Origin: an uncultured Methanolobus sp.
GTDB lineage: Archaea; Halobacteriota; Methanosarcinia; Methanosarcinales; Methanosarcinaceae
Direction of reading: 5' to 3'
NCBI RefSeq assembly: GCF_963667555.1
Contig: NZ_OY763421.1
Location: forward strand, 2,869,562 to 2,933,561
Length of the DNA stretch: 64,000 nucleotides
Position numbers and translations under genes: made by a program. Numbering within the stretch: position 1 is the first letter of the stretch; each line of letters starts with the position of its first letter. A model generated the notes under the pieces. The model had not been told where the DNA came from, did not search any database, and was given only the letters and a program-made list of their open reading frames with translations. Shown here in pieces: positions 8,551-17,296 of the stretch.

Positions 8551-9918
8551 TCACATATCTTTCAGGAACTCGCCGATGCTTATTCCTTCTGAAGTTATGT
8601 CGTAGCTTATGAGATGTTTCTCATGGTCACTGCCATGCATTTTCAGGATGGACATGGTTTTTCTGATCTCTTTTCCTATATCCATATGCTTAAGGAGTAT
8701 CAGTACATCCGCAAGTGAGGAAACCGGTATCTCCGATTGCAGAATATTGCTACCTGCAGCCATATTGCCGCTAATTAACATGGATGTAACACCCATATTC
8801 TTGAAAAGCCGTATCAGATTGGCAATATGCTCTCTTTTTGCAATCTGGGTATCAAACACATAATCAAAGCCTGATATATCATCCAAGAGCACCCTTTTTG
8901 CTTCCATTTCCTGAATGCAGTTGCGAAGTTCTATTGTGTGTCGGCATGCGTTGATCTCGGAAGGCGGTGTGTAAATTATCCTTATCAATCCCTGCTTTTC
9001 AAGTTCTTCCAGTTCAAGTCCGAGACTTGCTGCATAACGTCTCAGTTCTGCAGGGCTGTCCTCAAAAGTACTGATTATTCCCGGTTCACCATTTTTGGCA
9101 CCTTCCACAATAAAACTAAGTCCAAACAGTGTTTTTCCGGTACCGGTATTTCCAGCTATCAATGTAGATGACAATTCAAAAAGGCCGCCTCTGCTAAGTT
9201 CATCAAATTTAGGAATTCCTGAGCTAATTCTGCTGACCTGTGCTGTTTCTTCTATAACCGGTGCAGTAATTCTTGGATAGATAGTAAGTCCATTGGCATT
9301 TATGCTAAAACTATGCTCACCATCAATATAGTTAGGACGGTTCATCTTTTGTATGGTGATCATGCGCTTGCTTCCTCTTCTCTGTATCTCCTGGGACAGA
9401 TAAACGATGCCATCTGCCACGTCGCTGATAACTGATCTGCAAATATCGGACTTTGACATAGTTCCGGTAAGATAAACGATAGCATTCCACTCAACAATAG
9501 CTGAATTAAGTGAGTAGATGAATCTTCTTCTTTCAGCTTCTGGGAAACCAAATCCAATAGGTGTTATCGGATCAATGAGTACCCTGTCAGGTTTTATGGA
9601 GTTGACTATGTTGCCAAGCTCCACAAGCATTGTCAGCGGGTCTCTTTCAACGGAGCTGACATTGAATATGCGCACATTCATGGTTTCTTCGTAAAATGAG
9701 TATTCTGAAAGGGATTCCCTTATGGAATTCTCTGATTGCGTTGTGATGCAGATATAAAGTACCTTCTCACCGTTGCGCACTGCTTCACATAAACTCTGCA
9801 CTCCGAGTATGGTCCTTCCACTACCCGGGTTGCCTGCTATCAGTATAGTAGATGGGGCAGTTATTCCGCCTCCCAGTATCTCATCGAAACCGTCTATTCC
9901 TGTGAATTTTGTATCCAA
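8551..9918 (-). CDS. KaiC/RadA-like double-domain ATPase
   Basis: The 455-residue product has two RecA-fold domains, each starting with a KaiC-like GIxxFDEL/I segment. The Walker A loops are AGNPGSGRT near residue 28 and AGNTGTGKT near residue 257, and the Walker B strands are RVLIDPI and RVLLDDI. The first loop has Arg in place of the usual Lys before Thr, so the first domain may bind but not hydrolyse ATP. Such archaeal KaiC-like proteins are thought to act in signal transduction; the partner cannot be read from the sequence. The start is TTG with GAGGT seven bases upstream. It is followed on the same strand by the aro operon after 156 bases. Confidence 0.85.
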   Translation of the reverse strand: MDTKFTGIDGFDEILGGGITAPSTILIAGNPGSGRTILGVQSLCEAVRNGEKVLYICITTQSENSIRESLSEYSFYEETMNVRIFNVSSVERDPLTMLVELGNIVNSIKPDRVLIDPITPIGFGFPEAERRRFIYSLNSAIVEWNAIVYLTGTMSKSDICRSVISDVADGIVYLSQEIQRRGSKRMITIQKMNRPNYIDGEHSFSINANGLTIYPRITAPVIEETAQVSRISSGIPKFDELSRGGLFELSSTLIAGNTGTGKTLFGLSFIVEGAKNGEPGIISTFEDSPAELRRYAASLGLELEELEKQGLIRIIYTPPSEINACRHTIELRNCIQEMEAKRVLLDDISGFDYVFDTQIAKREHIANLIRLFKNMGVTSMLISGNMAAGSNILQSEIPVSSLADVLILLKHMDIGKEIRKTMSILKMHGSDHEKHLISYDITSEGISIGEFLKDM

Positions 9919-9937
9919 TTTCAGAACCTCGTCAAGG

Positions 9938-9983
9938 TATTGCTAAGCAATAATGAGATTTTATGTAAAGGATTTATATGAAA
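9938..9983 (-). promoter_or_regulatory. Promoter and palindrome upstream of the KaiC-like gene
   Basis: The minus strand reads CATATAAAT at about 9975-9983, a TATA-like box. The palindrome TATTGCT-A-AGCAATA lies at 9938-9952, near the predicted start of transcription and 20 bases from the TTG start. It is operator-like. The rest of 9919-10246 is AT-rich leader and promoter sequence with no gene. Confidence 0.4.
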
Positions 9984-10035
9984 TTTCCTCTCCCTTACTT
10001 AATTTATTTTTAATTTTACTTAACATTATTCGTGA

Positions 10036-10169
10036 GCTTATATATTTTAAAAAAGGTGGCAAATATTTACTTGGATGGCCTTTCATAAAATTGCTTTTTT
10101 TGTGCTATGAAACCCTCTTATATGGTTAATTACTATAACGCCAATATAATACTGGCATTAATAGTAATT
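10036..10169 (+). promoter_or_regulatory. TATA box and long imperfect inverted repeat upstream of guaA amidotransferase gene
   Basis: A TATA-like TTATATATTTTAAA lies at about 10036-10050. Between it and the gene, AATTACTAT (10128-10136) and GCCA (10140-10143) pair with TGGC (10153-10156) and ATAGTAATT (10161-10169), giving a two-part stem with a nine-base loop. This could be an RNA hairpin in a 200-base leader or an operator. No known regulator is assigned. Confidence 0.4.
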
Positions 10170-10246
10170 CTATGCAGATCATATTTGGAGCTATTCTGCA
10201 GACTTAACTAACACTAATAATAAAAAAAACTAATCAGGGAATTAAT

Positions 10247-10816
10247 ATGAGAGAGTTAAAGATCCTTGTTATCAACAATTACGGGCAGTTCTGCCACCTT
10301 ATCCACCGTTCAGTAAGGGATCTGGACATGGAAACAAAGATAGTTGCCAACACCACTCCTGTTGAGGAAATTCTTGATGAGGAGCCTGATGGACTTATTC
10401 TTAGTGGCGGTCCTACAATGGAACGCGCAGGGATATGTTCTGAGTATGTGGAAAGCATTGACCTCCCAATTCTGGGAATCTGCCTTGGGCACCAGATAAT
10501 CGCAAAGACCTTTGGCGGCGAAGTCAGCCAGGGCAGCTCCGGCGGTTATGCAGACATCGAGGTCGAGATAGTGGATGAAGACGACTTGCTTAGGGGAATC
10601 GGTCCAAAGACCTCTGTCTGGGCTTCACATGCAGATGAGGTTGTCAGAATGCCGGAAGAATTCATTCAGCTTGCAAGGTCTAACATTTGTGAATGTGAGG
10701 CCATGAGGCATGAAGAAAGACCTATTTTTGGAGTCCAGTGGCATCCTGAAGTGGCACACACACAAAAAGGAGAAAAGTTGCTGACGAATTTCTTTGAGAT
10801 ATGTGAGAACTATTAG
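10247..10816 (+). CDS. guaAA: GMP synthase, glutamine amidotransferase subunit A
   Basis: The product is a 189-residue class I glutaminase that supplies ammonia to the separate ATP-pyrophosphatase subunit, encoded here at 31668. The nucleophile lies in GICLGHQ near residue 79, and the His-Glu pair in WHPEVAHT near residue 165. The oxyanion segment LILSGGPT is near residue 46. Split GMP synthase is typical of archaea. The start ATG lies after a purine-rich AGGGA. The gene ends inside a hairpin and converges on srp54. Confidence 0.95.
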   Translation: MRELKILVINNYGQFCHLIHRSVRDLDMETKIVANTTPVEEILDEEPDGLILSGGPTMERAGICSEYVESIDLPILGICLGHQIIAKTFGGEVSQGSSGGYADIEVEIVDEDDLLRGIGPKTSVWASHADEVVRMPEEFIQLARSNICECEAMRHEERPIFGVQWHPEVAHTQKGEKLLTNFFEICENY

Positions 10817-10876
10817 TTCTCTCATTCATCTATGCAAAAATTATTAATCTCGCATTTTATGTGAGAACTATTGCTC
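10799..10876. terminator. Duplicated hairpins between convergent guaA and srp54
   Basis: TATGTGAGAACTATT occurs twice, at about 10800 and 10858. Each copy forms a hairpin with what follows: GAGAAC with GTTCTC around the guaA stop, and TGTGAG with CTCACA at the srp54 stop. The pair is well placed to end transcription from both sides. Confidence 0.45.
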
Positions 10877-12196
10877 TCACATTCCCATTTTCTTCATCAT
10901 TTTTTGCATATTGAATTTTCCACCGCGGAATCCTTTCATGGCGGTCTGCATCATTTTATGATACTTTAAAAGCTCTCTGACATCTTCAGGATTACAGCCT
11001 GATCCCCTGGCAATTCTCTTGATACGGGCACTTCCGATCACCCTTGGATTCAGCATTTCTTCCTCGGTCATTGAGTCCATAAGTACTCTATAGCGTGCGA
11101 GTTTGTCTCCTGTGACCTGATATGCATCTTCAGGGATCTTTGCTCCCATTCCTCCAAGAGGCAGCATTTGCATTATCTGCTTCATTGGTCCCATCTTGTT
11201 GAGACTTTCAAGCTGCTTGTACATATCTTTAAGAGTGAACCTGCCACGGAGCATTGCTTCCATGTCAAAGTCCTCTTCTCCAAGGGCTTCTTCTGCCTTT
11301 TCGATGAGACTCTTGATGTCGCCCATTCCGAGAAGTCTTGAGATGAACCTGTCAGGCTCAAATCTTTCAAGGTCGTCCGGTGTTTCACCAACACCAATGA
11401 ATGCGATAGATGAATTAGTTTCTGAAACTGCGGAAAGTGCTCCACCACCTTTTGCGGTACCGTCAAGTTTTGAGATAACAACACCTGAAATACCGATGGA
11501 ATTGTTGAATGCACGTGCCTGCTCGCTTGCCTGCTGACCGATCGCACCATCAAGCACAAGCAGCTTGTAGTCAGGTTTTGCCACAGCATGTATTTCTTCC
11601 ATTTCTGTAATCAGATCACTTTCAAGTGAGTGCCGCCCGGCAGTATCCACAATAAGAACATCGTTCTTGTGCAGTTCCTTAAGACCTCTCTCTACAATGC
11701 CTACTGCATCAGGGTTGCCTTCTTCTCCGTAGAATGCAACGTTTAGTTTGGTACAGAGTGTCTTTAGCTGCTGATATGCGCCCGGCCTGAAGGTGTCAGC
11801 ACAGACTACAGCCGGTTTCAGTCCTTTCCTCTGGAAGTAACGTGCGAGTTTTGATGTGGTGGTTGTTTTACCGCTTCCCTGCAGACCTATCATCATGATG
11901 GTCTGTGGTTTAAGTGGGATGTCGGTACTTTTACCGATGATACTGATGAGTTCCTGGTAAACTATCCTTATTACATGCTCCCTGGGGTTCATTCCGGAAG
12001 GTACTTCCTCTTTCAGTGCACGCTCTTTGATGTGCTGTGACATCTGCATGACAAGTTTTACATTGACATCTGATTGGAGTAAAGCCCTCTGGATATCCTT
12101 GACGACCTCATTCACTGTACGTTCGTCGATACGCCCTGATTTAACCAGTTTCTTAAGGGCATCCTGCAGGGAATTTCCGAGTTTATCCATTACCAT
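10877..12196 (-). CDS. srp54: Signal recognition particle 54 kDa protein
   Basis: The product is the SRP GTPase that binds signal peptides and 7S RNA and docks at FtsY on the membrane. The N-terminal helical bundle precedes the G domain with [11 protein letters not shown] near residue 104, DTAGRH, the G4 motif [11 protein letters not shown], and a closing GVGE. The M domain from about residue 300 holds the RNA-binding segment [19 protein letters not shown] and a Met-rich tail ending MKKMGM. The length of 439 residues is normal. ATG 12196 is the start, with AGGAAG upstream; ATG 12190 is an alternative. Confidence 0.97.
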   Translation of the reverse strand: MVMDKLGNSLQDALKKLVKSGRIDERTVNEVVKDIQRALLQSDVNVKLVMQMSQHIKERALKEEVPSGMNPREHVIRIVYQELISIIGKSTDIPLKPQTIMMIGLQGSGKTTTTSKLARYFQRKGLKPAVVCADTFRPGAYQQLKTLCTKLNVAFYGEEGNPDAVGIVERGLKELHKNDVLIVDTAGRHSLESDLITEMEEIHAVAKPDYKLLVLDGAIGQQASEQARAFNNSIGISGVVISKLDGTAKGGGALSAVSETNSSIAFIGVGETPDDLERFEPDRFISRLLGMGDIKSLIEKAEEALGEEDFDMEAMLRGRFTLKDMYKQLESLNKMGPMKQIMQMLPLGGMGAKIPEDAYQVTGDKLARYRVLMDSMTEEEMLNPRVIGSARIKRIARGSGCNPEDVRELLKYHKMMQTAMKGFRGGKFNMQKMMKKMGM

Positions 12197-12348
12197 TTAA
12201 GGATCTTCCTGTTCTGTTCTCTCTTTTTTGTAATAAAAGGGCAGTTCATATTTAACCCTAGTGGAAATATTGTGTCTCGGGCAAAAGAGCTGAGATCAAA
12301 AGTACTAAAAAAAGGAAATTAAAAAAAGAAAGTATAAACAACTTTCAC

Positions 12349-12573
12349 TTATTTTTTTGCATTTTCTGCCATCTTTCCTATCCATATCGTAGCTACGACT
12401 GCAAGGATAGTTACAAAGATAGCATATGCCCATACTCCCCATGCAGCAAGGAAATAAAGTGGTGCTCCTTCTGCAAACAGTGACTGGATTGCTCCGTTCC
12501 ATGCAAGGGCTGCTACCAGCCCGAATGCTGCGGTCATAAGCGCAGCTAATTTCTCAATAACTTCGGCTTTCAT
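12349..12573 (-). CDS. Small two-helix membrane protein (DUF5654-like)
   Basis: The product is about 74 residues with two hydrophobic segments, ALMTAAFGLVAALAW near the N-terminus and WGVWAYAIFVTILAVVATIW near the C-terminus, and a basic tail. This matches what I recall of the archaeal DUF5654 family, whose function is unknown. The start at ATG 12573 follows a GGGGG tract nine bases upstream; an in-frame extension to 12594 has no such site. It stands alone between srp54 and a transporter gene. Its promoter carries repeated TGACC half-sites. Confidence 0.7.
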   Translation of the reverse strand: MKAEVIEKLAALMTAAFGLVAALAWNGAIQSLFAEGAPLYFLAAWGVWAYAIFVTILAVVATIWIGKMAENAKK

Positions 12574-12597
12574 TTCAAAACCCCCTGTCTTCAAGAA

Positions 12598-12633
12598 TGA
12601 CCTTTTTAGGTCACTTTTTAGGTCACTAATATA
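12598..12633 (-). promoter_or_regulatory. TATA box with tandem TTTTTAGGTCAC repeat
   Basis: TTTTTAGGTCAC occurs twice in direct tandem at 12603-12614 and 12615-12626. With a TGACC at 12598-12602, this gives three half-sites of the same sequence. A minus-strand TATATTA lies at 12627-12633, so the repeats occupy the stretch between the TATA box and the predicted transcript start of the DUF5654-like gene. The arrangement looks like an operator. Confidence 0.45.
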
Positions 12634-12725
12634 TGACTCCGGCAGGAATATAAAACTAATCTGTCAGTCAGTCTATATTTTATAAAAACCATGCAATAAC
12701 TCTCGTAAAAAAGCACATTGACCCA

Positions 12726-13559
12726 TCATGTGATAAGCATAACTGCGATGAGTACAGCGAAGACTCCAATCCATTGTCTGCTCTTGAGTTTCTCTTTCAG
12801 GAGTACCCATGCAAGAAGTACTGTTACAGCCGGATAAAGCGAGGTGAGAATAGCAGCGATGTCCAGTCTTCCTGTCTTTGCTGCAAGCACATAGAATACA
12901 TTTCCTCCGGTGTCAAGGAAACCTGCAAGCGCAATAAGTGGCAGGTACTTTATTCCGGGTATCTCCAGCTTTTTGCTGTAATATGCCACTATTATGAATG
13001 TTGGAATTGTTGCCATTCTTGCACCAACCAGCGGCCAGAATACTCCGGAACTCTGTACCTGGTCGATAAGAATCATGAAAAGACCAAATCCAGTACCTGC
13101 AATGAGTGGTAGTTTGATCCTGTTCAGTTCTATTTTCTGGCTGTTCTCTTCTCTTGAAATGAACCATACTCCTGCAAAAGCAAATGCAAATCCTGTAAGC
13201 TGGCTTACGGTTGGCAGTCCTTCTGTTATCATTCCAAATGCCATGGGGACAAGTGCGCTCCATACTGCTGTAACTGGCGCTACGATTCCCATTTTCTCTA
13301 CAGAAAGTGCGTGGTAGAGTGCCAGCAGTCCTGCACCTCCGCAAAGTCCTGCCACGGCACCCCATAGAAAATCAATATTTGAGGGTATGCTCTCTTCAAA
13401 AAAGATCGCAGATGCAGCAAGGAGTATTATGCCGACTATCTGAGAGATTATGGCAACCATAAGTACTCCGTTACGCTTGGTTGCAACTCCTCCGCTGAAG
13501 TCTCCGGCTCCCCAGCACACGGCCGCCGCAAGTCCGAAAATAGCAATTGATAGTTCCAT
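12726..13559 (-). CDS. EamA/DMT-family transporter
   Basis: The 277-residue product has about ten hydrophobic helices in two halves, the layout of the drug/metabolite transporter superfamily. The first helix reads FGLAAAVCWGAGDF. The final helices hold LTSLYPAVTVLLAWVLLKEK, the EamA signature. The substrate cannot be deduced. The gene appears monocistronic, with two tRNA genes upstream on the same strand. Confidence 0.85.
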   Translation of the reverse strand: MELSIAIFGLAAAVCWGAGDFSGGVATKRNGVLMVAIISQIVGIILLAASAIFFEESIPSNIDFLWGAVAGLCGGAGLLALYHALSVEKMGIVAPVTAVWSALVPMAFGMITEGLPTVSQLTGFAFAFAGVWFISREENSQKIELNRIKLPLIAGTGFGLFMILIDQVQSSGVFWPLVGARMATIPTFIIVAYYSKKLEIPGIKYLPLIALAGFLDTGGNVFYVLAAKTGRLDIAAILTSLYPAVTVLLAWVLLKEKLKSRQWIGVFAVLIAVMLIT

Positions 13560-13657
13560 TTTAAAGTCCTGAGCTTACTGGAATGAGTGTATGATATAAA
13601 AGAGTTACAACCGGAGTTATGACTTAGCCTGAAACGATATTTACAAAAGAGAATTAG

Positions 13658-13732
13658 TAGCGGGGGATAGATTCGAACTATCGGTCTACGGGTTATGAGC
13701 CCGTCGGGATCTCCTGGCTACCCCACCCCGCT
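13658..13732 (-). tRNA. Initiator tRNA-Met (CAT), copy 1
   Basis: The minus strand folds into a full cloverleaf: acceptor AGCGGGG with CCCCGCT, anticodon loop CTCATAA, and T arm GATAG-TTCGAAT-CTATC. The A1-U72 pair and the GGG-CCC anticodon stem mark it as the initiator type. No CCA is encoded. Confidence 0.95.
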
Positions 13733-13855
13733 TCGGGGATTGTTTCATGTAAAATGGTAAGCAAACCATTCTATGTCTGCATACTATATGTATATTTCCA
13801 GAATGCGTGTCTAACACACTAATTTGATGGTTAGGTCAAAATGATGTTAGAAAAG

Positions 13856-13930
13856 TAGCGGGGGATAGATTCGAACTATCGGTCTACGGGTTATGAGCCC
13901 GTCGGGATCTCCTGGCTACCCCACCCCGCT
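13856..13930 (-). tRNA. Initiator tRNA-Met (CAT), copy 2
   Basis: The gene body is identical to the copy 123 bases away, with the same A1-U72 pair and GGG-CCC anticodon stem. Identity extends a few bases past the 5' end, so this is a recent duplication or one kept by gene conversion. The 180 bases between this gene and the next carry a TATA-like stretch and no ORF. Confidence 0.95.
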
Positions 13931-14110
13931 TCGGAGATTGATGATTATTCTGGAAGGGTACTCCCCCATCAACTATTTCATTGTTGATATAGTTTGCGTA
14001 TGGCTCTGTTTTCACAACACAGATACCTGATACATAAATAGGTAAATTATATCTCCTATCTCTCTAAATATAGTGAATCATCTTTTGTTTATAATTATTG
14101 GAGAGATTTA

Positions 14111-14809
14111 ATGGCTTTACCTGACAAATTCAAATGTGTTGTTACAAACTGGGATTACATTTACGACCTTTGCAGAGTAGTTGCAAACGAAGTGAAAACT
14201 TCAGGATATGAACCTGATATGATAATCGCTCTTGCCAGGGGTGGATGGTTTGCAGGTCGTGTATTATGTGATTTCCTGGGTCTTGACGACCTTACAAGTC
14301 TTAAGATCGAGCACTACCTTGGAACCGCACTTGCAGGTGATGAGCCACATATCAAATATCCTCTCGCTGACAACGCAGTTGCAGGAAAGAAGATCCTTAT
14401 CGTTGATGACATAGCAGACACAGGCAAGAGTCTCATGCGCTCACTTGAATACGTAAATGAGCAGAATCCTATGGAAGTCAGGACAGCAGCTCTCCAGTAT
14501 CTGGATTCATCCGAGTATGATCCTGATTTTGTAGGAGAGCGTCTTGAAGAGTGGGCATGGGTTGTTTTCCCATGGAATTTCATTGAGGATATGATCGATC
14601 TTATCTCAACCCTCATGACCAAAGAGGACAAAGAACTCTGGGATGTTTCCTCCATAAGACATGGTCTCTACATGTATCACTCACTTGATTCCTTCGCATT
14701 TGAAATAGCACAGCCTGGAAGACTTCCCGAGGTCATGGAAGAGATGCACCGCAGAGGTGTTGTATGCTCTGTGAACGAGGACGGAAAGCAGTACTGGAAA
14801 CTTGCATAA
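14111..14809 (+). CDS. Purine-type phosphoribosyltransferase
   Basis: The product has 232 residues with the PRPP-binding loop ILIVDDIADTGKS near residue 97 and an N-terminal IIALARGGWFAGR segment typical of hypoxanthine/xanthine-type phosphoribosyltransferases. It probably salvages a purine base to its nucleotide. The C-terminal 80 residues are longer than in the minimal fold. GGAGAG lies before the ATG. It ends 13 bases before an MTA phosphorylase gene, so the two likely form a purine salvage pair in which the freed base is reused. Confidence 0.88.
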   Translation: MALPDKFKCVVTNWDYIYDLCRVVANEVKTSGYEPDMIIALARGGWFAGRVLCDFLGLDDLTSLKIEHYLGTALAGDEPHIKYPLADNAVAGKKILIVDDIADTGKSLMRSLEYVNEQNPMEVRTAALQYLDSSEYDPDFVGERLEEWAWVVFPWNFIEDMIDLISTLMTKEDKELWDVSSIRHGLYMYHSLDSFAFEIAQPGRLPEVMEEMHRRGVVCSVNEDGKQYWKLA

Positions 14810-14822
14810 AACGAGTGATAAG

Positions 14823-15686
14823 ATGCACAATATAGCTGATATTGCAATTATAGGCGGAAGCGGCATTTATGATGCCAATCTGCTTGACAATGTACGAAAC
14901 GTAGATATTGACACTCCTTTTGGCAAACCATCTGATTCAATAACAGTTGGTAAGCATGGTGATGTGGGTGTCTGTTTCCTTCCAAGGCATGGAGTAGGTC
15001 ACAGGATATCTCCATCAGAACTGAACTCAAGGGCTAACATCTTCGCTCTCAAGAAGCTTGGTGTGAAGCGTATAATCGCTGCATCTGCAGTTGGTAGCCT
15101 CAAAGAGGAGTTCAAGCCACTTGATATCGTCATTCCAAACCAGATTTATGACCGTACAAAATCCAGGCCATCAACTTTCTTTGAGGATGGTATCGTGGTC
15201 CATATGGGATTTGCAGACCCGTTCTGTCCTGAAACCTCAAAGACCATAGTTGACGTTGCAAATTCAAAGGGTTACAGCGTCAAGGAAGGAGGAACTTATG
15301 TTTGTATGGAAGGTCCGCAGTTCTCAACCCGTGCAGAGTCCCGTGTTTATCAGGCACTTGGTTTTGATATTATTGGCATGACTGCTATTCCTGAGGCAAA
15401 ACTTGCACGTGAAGCTGAAATATGCTACTCCATGATCGCTACAGTAACAGATTACGATGTATGGCATGAGGAAGATGTCACAATCGAGACTATCATTGAG
15501 AATGCAATGAAGAACGAGGCTGCTGTTAAAGATATAATCGTGTCAACTCTGGATAAACTAAGTGTTGAGCAGCACTGTATGTGCAAGGATGCTCTCATGG
15601 GTGCGATAACAACCGTTCCATCCATGATCCCTCACGAAACCAGGAGAAGACTTGACCCACTTATCGGGAAATATTTGGACAAGTGA
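14823..15686 (+). CDS. mtnP: S-methyl-5'-thioadenosine (or thioinosine) phosphorylase
   Basis: The 287-residue product belongs to the PNP/MTAP class II family. It has the phosphate-site IIGGSGIYD at the N-terminus, FLPRHGVGHRISPSELNSRAN near residue 60, AASAVGSLKEE near 90, GGTYVCMEGPQFSTRAE near 160, and IGMTAIPEAKLAREAEICY near 190. It cleaves methylthio-nucleosides from polyamine and SAM metabolism. Some methanogen members prefer methylthioinosine, which cannot be decided here. I use ATG 14823; a TTG at 14802 would overlap the preceding gene. Confidence 0.9.
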   Translation: MHNIADIAIIGGSGIYDANLLDNVRNVDIDTPFGKPSDSITVGKHGDVGVCFLPRHGVGHRISPSELNSRANIFALKKLGVKRIIAASAVGSLKEEFKPLDIVIPNQIYDRTKSRPSTFFEDGIVVHMGFADPFCPETSKTIVDVANSKGYSVKEGGTYVCMEGPQFSTRAESRVYQALGFDIIGMTAIPEAKLAREAEICYSMIATVTDYDVWHEEDVTIETIIENAMKNEAAVKDIIVSTLDKLSVEQHCMCKDALMGAITTVPSMIPHETRRRLDPLIGKYLDK

Positions 15687-15758
15687 GTCAGTGCTATCTG
15701 TAAGTGGCTTATCGCAAGTGTTTTAATATATCATGATGCTTATTTAATTCGGTGGACC

Positions 15759-16211
15759 ATGCCTCATAAGTGTACAAGATGTGAATCAATCTTTGTAGAC
15801 GGTGCTTCAGTAATACTTAGCGGATGCCCTAATTGCGGCTGGAATAAGTTCCTTTATGTCAAGGATGAAGAGCTTGAGAACGAATCTCCGGAAGGACCTG
15901 AGATAGCAGAAACAGAAGGGGAGCATGTCATTGATGAGACTTCATCTGAAAAGACAGACGAACACTCAGAGTCTATCATTCGTGAGATAGACGACATCCT
16001 CGGTGTTGAAAAGAAGGAATCCAGCGTTACCGAAGAAGAAGGTGAAAGGGTTGAGTCTGTGCGTATCCTTGGTCCCGGTTCCTATGAGCTGAACCTCGAT
16101 TCCCTGCTTGACCGCAAGGAGATCGTAATGGCCATCAAGGAGGATGGTGCATACGCCCTGCACCTTGGTTCTGTTTTTAAGGAAAACAAAGGCAAGAAGA
16201 AGAAAAAGTAA
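15759..16211 (+). CDS. OapC-like zinc-ribbon protein
   Basis: The 150-residue product opens with a zinc ribbon, HKCTRCESIF followed by GCPNCGW, then a long acidic linker, and ends with a basic GKKKKK tail. The C-terminal block ILGPGSYELNLDSLLDR...IVMAIKEDGAYALHLGSVF matches what I recall of the OapC/ArvC-type archaeal zinc-ribbon family (COG3364), linked to origin-associated proteins. The exact role is not known to me. The next gene starts 18 bases downstream on the same strand. Confidence 0.75.
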   Translation: MPHKCTRCESIFVDGASVILSGCPNCGWNKFLYVKDEELENESPEGPEIAETEGEHVIDETSSEKTDEHSESIIREIDDILGVEKKESSVTEEEGERVESVRILGPGSYELNLDSLLDRKEIVMAIKEDGAYALHLGSVFKENKGKKKKK

Positions 16212-16229
16212 TTCTCTTTGAGGTAAGCA

Positions 16230-16973
16230 ATGGACGCAGATCCAAAAGAACGATTCTTTGAAGTTGATGCTCTGCGAGGGATCGCGATCGTTCTGATGGT
16301 TATCTATCATTTCTTTTTTGATCTTGATTTTTTCAGCATCCACGATTTTGACATGCATTCCGGCCTTCTCGTAGTAATAGGAAGAAGCGCAGCTATCCTG
16401 TTCATTTTTCTTGTGGGCGTTTCCCTCACTTTAAGCTACTCAAGAGCATCCCGTTCCAAACCTAAAAAAGAGATATTCGTCCACAATCTCAAAAGAGGTG
16501 CCGGAATCTTTGGCTGGGGTCTTGTAATAACCTTCGTTACAGCAACATTCCTTGAAAGCGGCACGATTTACTTTGGAATTCTCCACCTGATAGGAGTTTC
16601 GATAATAATTTCCTATCCATTCCTGAAATACCGAAAGTTCAATCTGCTTGCAGGTCTTGTCCTGCTCTTTGCCGGTATCTTAATGGATTCTGCTTATGTG
16701 AATTATCCGTGGCTTTTATGGATAGGTCTGAAACCTCACGGTTTTTACACACTTGATTACTTCCCGCTGATTCCCTGGTTCGGGCTTGTTCTTCTGGGGA
16801 TTTACGCCGGAAACAGCCTGTATCAAGATTACAAACGAAGTTTCAAGATATGTGATTGCGGGGGAAATGTAGTTGTGAAAACTCTTGGCTATCTGGGAAA
16901 AAAGTCGCTGCTGATATATCTGGTGCATCAACCGGTGATCGTTGGTTTATTGTTGCTGTTTTCCCTATTCTAA
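16230..16973 (+). CDS. DUF1624 / HGSNAT-like membrane protein
   Basis: The 247-residue integral membrane protein begins with FFEVDALRGIAIVLMVIYHF, the first helix of the DUF1624 family related to acyltransferase 3 and heparan-alpha-glucosaminide acetyltransferases. It has about seven hydrophobic helices. The C-terminus YLGKKSLLIYLVHQPVIVGL is the conserved last helix with its HQP. An acyl-transfer role is possible but not shown. It follows the zinc-ribbon gene after 18 bases. Confidence 0.8.
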   Translation: MDADPKERFFEVDALRGIAIVLMVIYHFFFDLDFFSIHDFDMHSGLLVVIGRSAAILFIFLVGVSLTLSYSRASRSKPKKEIFVHNLKRGAGIFGWGLVITFVTATFLESGTIYFGILHLIGVSIIISYPFLKYRKFNLLAGLVLLFAGILMDSAYVNYPWLLWIGLKPHGFYTLDYFPLIPWFGLVLLGIYAGNSLYQDYKRSFKICDCGGNVVVKTLGYLGKKSLLIYLVHQPVIVGLLLLFSLF

Positions 16974-17006
16974 AAACGGATGCCGGATATCCGGCACTAA
17001 TCTACA

Positions 17007-17282
17007 TTATTTTCTGTCTTTTGCCAGTGCGTAGCTTGCCATGACCTTCAGGTATTCATGGTCAACTCCCATAAGCACTGTCTGGAACATAGCGGCATGT
17101 ATCTTTTCTTCTCTGGCGATGTCAAGCAGTATGGTTCTAAGGTCTTTGTCATCAGTTAGATTTGCCATCTGTTCGTACATATTTATGGCATCGAACTCTG
17201 CCATAATGGCAATTCTCAATACTTCTTTGTCAACATCTTTCTTGCTAATGTTTTTAAGATCAATTGGGACTTCAGAGAACAA
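17007..17282 (-). CDS. Half-ferritin-like protein 2
   Basis: The product of about 91 residues has two helices with E-x-DAINMYEQM and EEKIHAAMF, the metal ligands of one ferritin-like helix pair. A normal ferritin or rubrerythrin has two such pairs, so this half-length protein must dimerise to build a di-iron site, as encapsulated ferritins do. I chose TTG 17282 because it gives an N-terminus (FSEVPID) matching the neighbour, with AAGGAG upstream; GTG 17285 and GTG 17300 are alternatives. It is the second gene of a tandem pair. Confidence 0.8.
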   Translation of the reverse strand: MFSEVPIDLKNISKKDVDKEVLRIAIMAEFDAINMYEQMANLTDDKDLRTILLDIAREEKIHAAMFQTVLMGVDHEYLKVMASYALAKDRK

Positions 17283-17296
17283 CACATCATCTCCTT

